Both the position numbers and the translations under genes were made by a program. From Winogradskyella sp. J14-2 (lineage in GTDB: Bacteria > Bacteroidota > Bacteroidia > Flavobacteriales > Flavobacteriaceae): a stretch of DNA of 64,000 nt. Of this stretch, positions 59,718 to 64,000 are shown piece by piece. The notes beneath the pieces are model-generated. The model made no database searches and was not told the DNA's origin. It saw only the letters and a list, made by a program, of their open reading frames with translations. Each line of letters begins with the position of its first letter. Position 1 is the first letter of the stretch. The stretch spans positions 1 through 64,000 of the forward strand of contig NZ_CP019388.1 in NCBI RefSeq assembly GCF_001971725.1. The letters are read 5' to 3'.

Positions 59718-60095
59718 TGTCGTTTTTATTTTTAATTCAGCGCCAATTTCGGGTTTCGCTTTTTGTTTTATATTCATTGGTTTTATTAGATACCAATAAA
59801 TTCCATTTTTTCTTCTTTCTAACTCTTTTTTAACTGCAATTTCTCTATCTTTTTCAGTTTTGTAAGAGTTACTGATATGTTCAGATTTTGTTTCACAATC
59901 GAACATAATTTCAGAGTCCGCAATCAGAAGTGTTCCAGAGAGAACTCTTTTTGTTACAGCCCAATTTGTTTCCGTATTCAAGTCGACAATTTCCGTATCT
60001 GGTGGAATTCCATTTTCATTATGCTGTAATTCAGTCAGAATTCCAATTCCAGTTATATTAAAACACTCAATTACTTTTACAAAACCTTTTTTCAT
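59700..60095 (-). CDS. hypothetical cassette protein with attC-encoded tail
   Basis: 131 residues, soluble. β-rich start (GFVKVIECFNITGIGILTEL), then ALVTKRV-like NWAVTKRVLSGTLLIADSEI. The C-terminal PQQRV and stop come from the attC-like site. It directly abuts the upstream membrane protein gene. Family not recognised. Confidence 0.6.
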   Translation of the reverse strand: MKKGFVKVIECFNITGIGILTELQHNENGIPPDTEIVDLNTETNWAVTKRVLSGTLLIADSEIMFDCETKSEHISNSYKTEKDREIAVKKELERRKNGIYWYLIKPMNIKQKAKPEIGAELKIKTTPQQRV

Positions 60096-60491
60096 TTATT
60101 CAATCCACCATTTTTGAAATAATTCTTTCCGATATTTTATTATTGAGTCTACTTGTAATTCCGATGATTTAGTCAATTCAGAGTAAGTTCGCTTTGACAT
60201 TGGTAATTGATTTACAGCTTCGATTAATCTGTTTTCAATTGTTTTCTTTCCATTATAGGATTCACACAATTTATTTAATAATTCAATTTCCGCATTGTAT
60301 TTGTTGAATTCATTATCCGCACAATGGTCGTGAGTTCTATAACTGCAATAAGCATTATTGAATAAATACCAATCATATTCTACTGTATGATTTTCGAATT
60401 TTACTGTTCGTTCAAACGCAGGGTCAAATAAAAATAGGAATAGAGTTCCTACTAAAATAAATATTGGTATTATTAAAATCAGTTTCTTCAT
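60096..60491 (-). CDS. single-pass membrane protein, unknown
   Basis: 131 residues from the ATG at 60491; the frame upstream is attC-derived. One membrane helix (KLILIIPIFILVGTLFLFLF) and a polar periplasmic part with cysteines (NAYCSYRTHDHCADNEFNKY). First gene of a two-gene cassette. Confidence 0.6.
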   Translation of the reverse strand: MKKLILIIPIFILVGTLFLFLFDPAFERTVKFENHTVEYDWYLFNNAYCSYRTHDHCADNEFNKYNAEIELLNKLCESYNGKKTIENRLIEAVNQLPMSKRTYSELTKSSELQVDSIIKYRKELFQKWWIE

Positions 60492-60499
60492 CAAATGCA

Positions 60500-60629
60500 C
60501 CACAACGGTTAGGCTATGCGTAGTGCGGGATTTCAACGCACTTCACTTTCCGTCTACCGAAAAGTTTGTTTAATGTAATTACTTTAATTTCAGCACTTTC
60601 GCCCGCATTACGTATAGCCATTGTTGGCA
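60500..60629 (-). repeat. attC-like site 61 (divergent)
   Basis: CCACAACGG to CATTGTTGGCA, 130 bp. Arms GGCTATGCGTAGTGCGG and CCGCATTACGTATAGCC. Sequence not shared with other sites in the window. Confidence 0.8.
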
Positions 60630-60640
60630 TTTCGTTGTTT

Positions 60641-62623
60641 TTATTCATCTTCAATCGTTTCCTTTTGCAAGAAGTCCAATTTCAATAAATCTTCTTTTTC
60701 TATTTCCCAACCATCAAAGTCAATATTCCACCGCTCTTCTAAAAATGAGAGCATTTTTTTACCCCGACTTTCAATTTCTGCTGGTGTCCAATTGTCATAG
60801 CTTGAAACTTCAATTTCGCTGTAAGCACCGTTAAAGAAACCAACTTCATCTCCATCCTTATTCGTATGTTTTTTCTTGAAGTCAAAGCATTTGTTTTGGA
60901 ACTCAGAGTTTTTTGATTGTCCGAGCAATACCAAGTTTCCTAAAGTGTTAAGCAGAATTTTTCTTTCCTTTTTCGAGTGCATATTAAAAACAGAAGTCCA
61001 ACAATCGTCTTTTGGTGTTTGAGGATAGATATGCTCAATTGTATCTTCTTTTTTCCGTTTGTTAAAGTCAGTCCAACTTACTTTCTGATTTCCCTTCGCT
61101 TTTCCTTGTAAGTGAAGTTCATATTCAAAAAGGAAATATCTCAAACCATTCCAACTGTAAAAACCTTCTCCTTTTTCATACTGGTCTTTAACATAGTTGT
61201 CAAATTTTTCAAGGTCAAACCAACCGTGATAAACGTAATCGTCTCCTTCGCCTGACTCTCCTTGGGTCATCCAATTAACATTACCAATTACTTTCTCGAT
61301 TGTAGTTTCTCCTTGTCCCCAATGGTCTAAACCGAAGTAAAACATATTGGCAAGTCTATAAAAATGACTGTTTTTTGTGTTTGAAGGTCTTTGAGAAAGA
61401 CGGAAAACGAGAAAAATGAAACGTTCTGCCGATTTGAAGAGTGGCAAAAATTCATTCTCATTACACTTCGTCATTGCAGCCATAAATAACGGTGGAAAAG
61501 CACTCATACCTAAGCGATTGAGTTTTTGAATCCATTCTTTTGTTTCGTCTTGATAGTCAGAAAATTGAGCGTTGTACAAGTAAAACCAAGATTTAACACT
61601 TTTAGAAAGACTATCAATATACTCCTTAATGTCTGTCAAAACGATTCTGCCTTTAATCGCATTTTTGGCTGTGAATTTTTTATTGAGTAAGAATTTGGCA
61701 TAAGAGGCTGATTCTTTCCTGTCGTACTTAAAGTACATTATCCAATGGTTACGCAGGAACTCGTCATCATCCATTGCATTGTCCTTGTTCTTGCCTAAAT
61801 ACTCATAAATGGTTTTCCAAGTCTCGTTAATGTCTTTTCTTAATCGTGCTCTTGTTTGATTGTCAACATCTAAAAGGGTCGATAGATAAATTAGTCTGTT
61901 CTTGAGTAACTCTAAATTTGACAGAGGTTTTCCCCTGTTATTCATAGTCTCAAAAGTTACATAAACATCAAGTTCGTCATCTATTTCGTAAAAGTTAAAT
62001 TTGAATTTAGCTGTAACCTTCTTGAAAATTTCTTCAAGCTCTTGTTTTTCGAGTTTTTCTAATTTTTTCTCGAAGAAGTCTTTCGCTGTTTTCAAGTTTG
62101 AAGTGTACAAAGTCTGTTCTGGGACTTTGTCAGCAGTTGAAGACTCTTGCCGTAAAATCTTCGTTTTAAAAAACTCATCGCTTGGGTTATCACGTTCATA
62201 ACCAAATATGTACGACTTGTAGCTGTCTCCGTATGCTTGGAACAAGAATTTGTTTACCCAATATGACTTGTCTTTAAAGTTGATTCCTTCGCTATCGGCA
62301 AATTGATTAAGTATTTCATTAATTAGAATGATTGAAGTTGTCAGTCTTTGCTGTCCATCAATGAGGTAATATGCTCCAAGTTCTCTTTCAAAAAGCCACA
62401 AATCGTCTTGCCATTTCTCAATGTTCTCAACACTTGATTTTGAAACTGGCTCAACAGTTAGAAGTCCTGTGTAATGGATTTTGTCGCCTTTCAGATTGAT
62501 AAGGTCTTCCCAAAAGTCTTCAAGTTGGTTTGTTTCCCAAGAGTACCCCCTTTGAAAGTCGGGGATTCTAAAAAATTTTTCGTTAAATATTTCTGTTAAC
62601 GATTGTAGTTTATTGTCTGCCAT
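60641..62623 (-). CDS. DUF262/DUF1524 protein (GmrSD-like type IV restriction)
   Basis: 660 residues. N-terminal DUF262 domain: FRIPDFQRGYSWETNQLEDF and YYLIDGQQRLTTSIILINEI (the DGQQR motif, ParB-like NTPase fold). A middle helical region includes VTFETMNNRGKPLSNLELLK. C-terminal DUF1524 HNH nuclease: DTIEHIYPQTPKDDC and LGNLVLLGQSKNSEFQNKCF. This is the single-chain GmrSD layout, known to restrict phages with modified DNA. Only about 20 bp separate the ATG from the cassette start, so it lacks a private promoter. Confidence 0.85.
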   Translation of the reverse strand: MADNKLQSLTEIFNEKFFRIPDFQRGYSWETNQLEDFWEDLINLKGDKIHYTGLLTVEPVSKSSVENIEKWQDDLWLFERELGAYYLIDGQQRLTTSIILINEILNQFADSEGINFKDKSYWVNKFLFQAYGDSYKSYIFGYERDNPSDEFFKTKILRQESSTADKVPEQTLYTSNLKTAKDFFEKKLEKLEKQELEEIFKKVTAKFKFNFYEIDDELDVYVTFETMNNRGKPLSNLELLKNRLIYLSTLLDVDNQTRARLRKDINETWKTIYEYLGKNKDNAMDDDEFLRNHWIMYFKYDRKESASYAKFLLNKKFTAKNAIKGRIVLTDIKEYIDSLSKSVKSWFYLYNAQFSDYQDETKEWIQKLNRLGMSAFPPLFMAAMTKCNENEFLPLFKSAERFIFLVFRLSQRPSNTKNSHFYRLANMFYFGLDHWGQGETTIEKVIGNVNWMTQGESGEGDDYVYHGWFDLEKFDNYVKDQYEKGEGFYSWNGLRYFLFEYELHLQGKAKGNQKVSWTDFNKRKKEDTIEHIYPQTPKDDCWTSVFNMHSKKERKILLNTLGNLVLLGQSKNSEFQNKCFDFKKKHTNKDGDEVGFFNGAYSEIEVSSYDNWTPAEIESRGKKMLSFLEERWNIDFDGWEIEKEDLLKLDFLQKETIEDE

Positions 62624-62643
62624 TTCGGTCTTTTTTCAATGAA

Positions 62644-62778
62644 TGCCAACGGTTTTGGCTATGGTTTCGTTACGGAATGGTACGCGAGTATCATTCCGCC
62701 GTAACCATAAATTTAGCAAAAAGGCTTGAAATTCCGATTAGGAATTTCAGCCGTAATGAACTATAGCCGTTGTTGTGC
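62644..62778 (-). repeat. attC-like site 62 (family E)
   Basis: TGCCAACGG to CGTTGTTGTGC, 135 bp. Same as sites 8 and 41 apart from the opening core. Confidence 0.85.
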
Positions 62779-62790
62779 TTTCGTTATTTT

Positions 62791-63540
62791 TTAATTTGTA
62801 TTTGGTTTAGTAGCTTTAATAATTTCATCTATGAGTTTATCTGTTTCTAGACAGCGTTCTTTAACTTGTTGGTAATACCAAATATTATTGTCCAAATAGT
62901 TCTCGAATTTAACCTCTTGAAATAAAGGATAATAATCTGGTTTTACTTTAGAACTTCCAGCCCATGGATAGTTACTTGCCATATCCATTTGTTTAAAAGA
63001 TATTTTATCTAATAAATAGGGTATTAGCTCGTTGTTTGACCAATTATCCAACTTTGTAACACGAGTTTTTCTGATTTCAGATAGTGTATTCCATTTATAG
63101 AGTAAGTCTGTGATTTGTTCATTTTTTAAAAGGTTTAATTTACCACTCTGGATAATGTTTTTAATTGTATTATCCGCAAATGCTATTTCGCTATATCCGA
63201 AAGAAACATAAAAAATACTATCTAAATTATGTTTAGAGAGTTCTTCTTTTGAAGTTCCAATTAAATTCATTAAAGTTATTTGCGCATTCATCTGATTATT
63301 AACCTCAATAAGAAAATCTTTCAACACCTTTTTATTTTCTTGAAAATCTGTGTGAAGTTTGGTAATTACCTCTTTTTCTTCGTTTTGCTCAATGCGATTG
63401 TTATTCCAGTTATTGACTTGTAATGCTAAAAGAATACCAATCATTACTAAAATAATTTCACCAATCGCATACTTAAAATACTTTCTAGTTTTTCCTTCTG
63501 ACAGTAAATTTTGTCTAATTTTTCTAAAGAATTTTATCAT
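62791..63540 (-). CDS. DUF6090-family membrane protein, copy 3
   Basis: Identical 249-residue protein to 11476 and 42016, in the same 921-bp cassette. Confidence 0.8.
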   Translation of the reverse strand: MIKFFRKIRQNLLSEGKTRKYFKYAIGEIILVMIGILLALQVNNWNNNRIEQNEEKEVITKLHTDFQENKKVLKDFLIEVNNQMNAQITLMNLIGTSKEELSKHNLDSIFYVSFGYSEIAFADNTIKNIIQSGKLNLLKNEQITDLLYKWNTLSEIRKTRVTKLDNWSNNELIPYLLDKISFKQMDMASNYPWAGSSKVKPDYYPLFQEVKFENYLDNNIWYYQQVKERCLETDKLIDEIIKATKPNTN

Positions 63541-63564
63541 TGTTCAGTGGTTGGTCATAATGAA

Positions 63565-63696
63565 GCACAACGGTCTAGTGTATGATTTCGTTGCGTGTTT
63601 AAGCCCTAAAGTTAGCAAATAATCACAGATAGAAAATTCCAGCGGAATTTTCGTAAGTAAGCTTTAACTAGCAATGAATTATACACATTGTTGCCA
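63565..63696 (-). repeat. attC-like site 63 (family B)
   Basis: GCACAACGG to CATTGTTGCCA, 132 bp. Nearly the same as site 58, in step with the related genes that both carry. Confidence 0.85.
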
Positions 63697-63707
63697 CTAG
63701 TACTTTG

Positions 63708-64000
63708 TTAATATTTTATTTTTAACTTATAATCGATATTAAATGCTTTTTGACATTCATTTTGGTTGGATGAACTAAGCTTTTTCTTTTTTATTTTTTC
63801 CCCATATTTCTGATACCACTTAGTTAACTTTTCTTGTGCTACTTGAGGATAGTTATTAATGAATTCAAGAAGCCCAATTGGGTATCCAAAGTCACAATTA
63901 ATATCAAAAACATCCCATTGCGTTTGAAAAACTAAGAAATAAGGTATTGATATAATATCGTCAAGAATCATAAAAGCGACTGTTCCGACAGTCAGATTAG
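63708..64000 (-). CDS. lipoprotein paralog, truncated by window end
   Basis: The C-terminal part of a second copy of the gene at 58353. The frame continues through the window end (NLTVGTVAF precedes the internal ATG at 63971). It differs from the first copy at several positions (WDVFDINCDF versus WDVLDFNCDF, FINNYPQ versus FINKYPQ), so this is an older duplication than the identical cassettes elsewhere. Confidence 0.75.
   Translation of the reverse strand, partial: NLTVGTVAFMILDDIISIPYFLVFQTQWDVFDINCDFGYPIGLLEFINNYPQVAQEKLTKWYQKYGEKIKKKKLSSSNQNECQKAFNIDYKLKIKY

Noticed and set aside
443-63696. CRISPR array
   Set aside because: The repeats are 129-200 bp, belong to several families, and are separated by whole genes of 350-2000 bp, not by short unique spacers. 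No cas genes.
443-63696. Repeats as MITEs or REP-type elements spread by transposition
   Set aside because: They are strictly oriented with the genes, occur once per gene unit, and cassette-specific bases at the two ends of each gene unit match each other rather than being target duplications of the repeat.
1-64000. tRNA, rRNA or group II intron sequences
   Set aside because: Looked for cloverleaf ends, rRNA-like conserved blocks and reverse-transcriptase frames; none seen.

Overview
The window is AT-rich DNA from a Bacteroidota genome, most likely a member of the Flavobacteriaceae. Evidence: three copies of a DUF6090-type membrane protein, a GldM-like lipoprotein, many short lipoproteins, Bacteroidota-type -7 boxes (TAnnTTTG) in front of the few genes with their own promoter, little sign of Shine-Dalgarno sites, and a palindromic GATAGCCCGACCC-type intergenic repeat that I recall from flavobacteria.

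Almost the whole window is one integron-like gene-cassette array. I count 63 imperfect-palindrome recombination sites (attC-like, about 129-200 bp). They separate about 60 small units of one, sometimes two, genes. Every cassette gene is on the minus strand with its attC-like site at its 3' end. Read on the minus strand, a cassette starts TTnnnn just after a GTT core and ends with the reverse complement nnnnAAC. This cassette-specific terminal inverted repeat of 8-10 bp is what excision and insertion at an integron core produces. The sites fall into subfamilies that share outer-stem architecture but not sequence. A: CTATGAGTAGTTGCGTGG...CAATTACTTATAGCC. B: GTATGATTTCGTTGCGTG...GCAATGAATTATACAC. 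C (about 195 bp): TATGGCTCGTAGCGTG...GCTATGAGCTATATACG. D: GTATAACCGTCAGTTACGG...CCGTAATTGCGGTTATAC. E: GGCTATGGTTTCGTTACGG...CCGTAATGAACTATAGCC. F: GTGTATGGCTCGTTGCGG...CCGCAATGAGCTATACAC. G: GTATAAGAATAGTAGCGG...CCGCTATTATTTTTATAC. A few are divergent. Four complete cassettes occur two or three times with identical core-to-core length. No integrase gene is in the window.

Layout. 1-1369: toxin-antitoxin cassette and a hypothetical gene. 1364-6535: one very large composite cassette with a restriction endonuclease behind a decayed methyltransferase, a DpnI-like endonuclease with a C-terminally short Dam-type methyltransferase and an XRE regulator, and an IS3-family element. 6530-24150: cassettes for lipoproteins, an ImmA/IrrE-type regulator-peptidase, HigBA, DUF6090, DUF1643, DUF4238, a PhyH-type dioxygenase, and an RloA/RloB (AbiL-like) defence pair. 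24150-25449: second, identical IS3 copy. 25457-57000: further cassettes, including repeated HigBA, lipoprotein, PhyH and DUF6090 units, a metallophosphatase, an HNH protein, an AbiGi-like protein and two more HigBA-type modules. 57102-58174: IS30-family element inside a cassette. 58210-64000: more cassettes, including a GmrSD-like DUF262/HNH protein and a third DUF6090 copy; the last is cut by the window end.

The cargo is a mix of stabilising toxin-antitoxin modules (with own promoters and operators), phage-defence genes, secreted or lipid-anchored proteins and unknowns. Most other cassettes have leaders of only 10-50 bp with no recognisable promoter, so they probably depend on read-through. 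Family names come from memory of protein families, not from a search.
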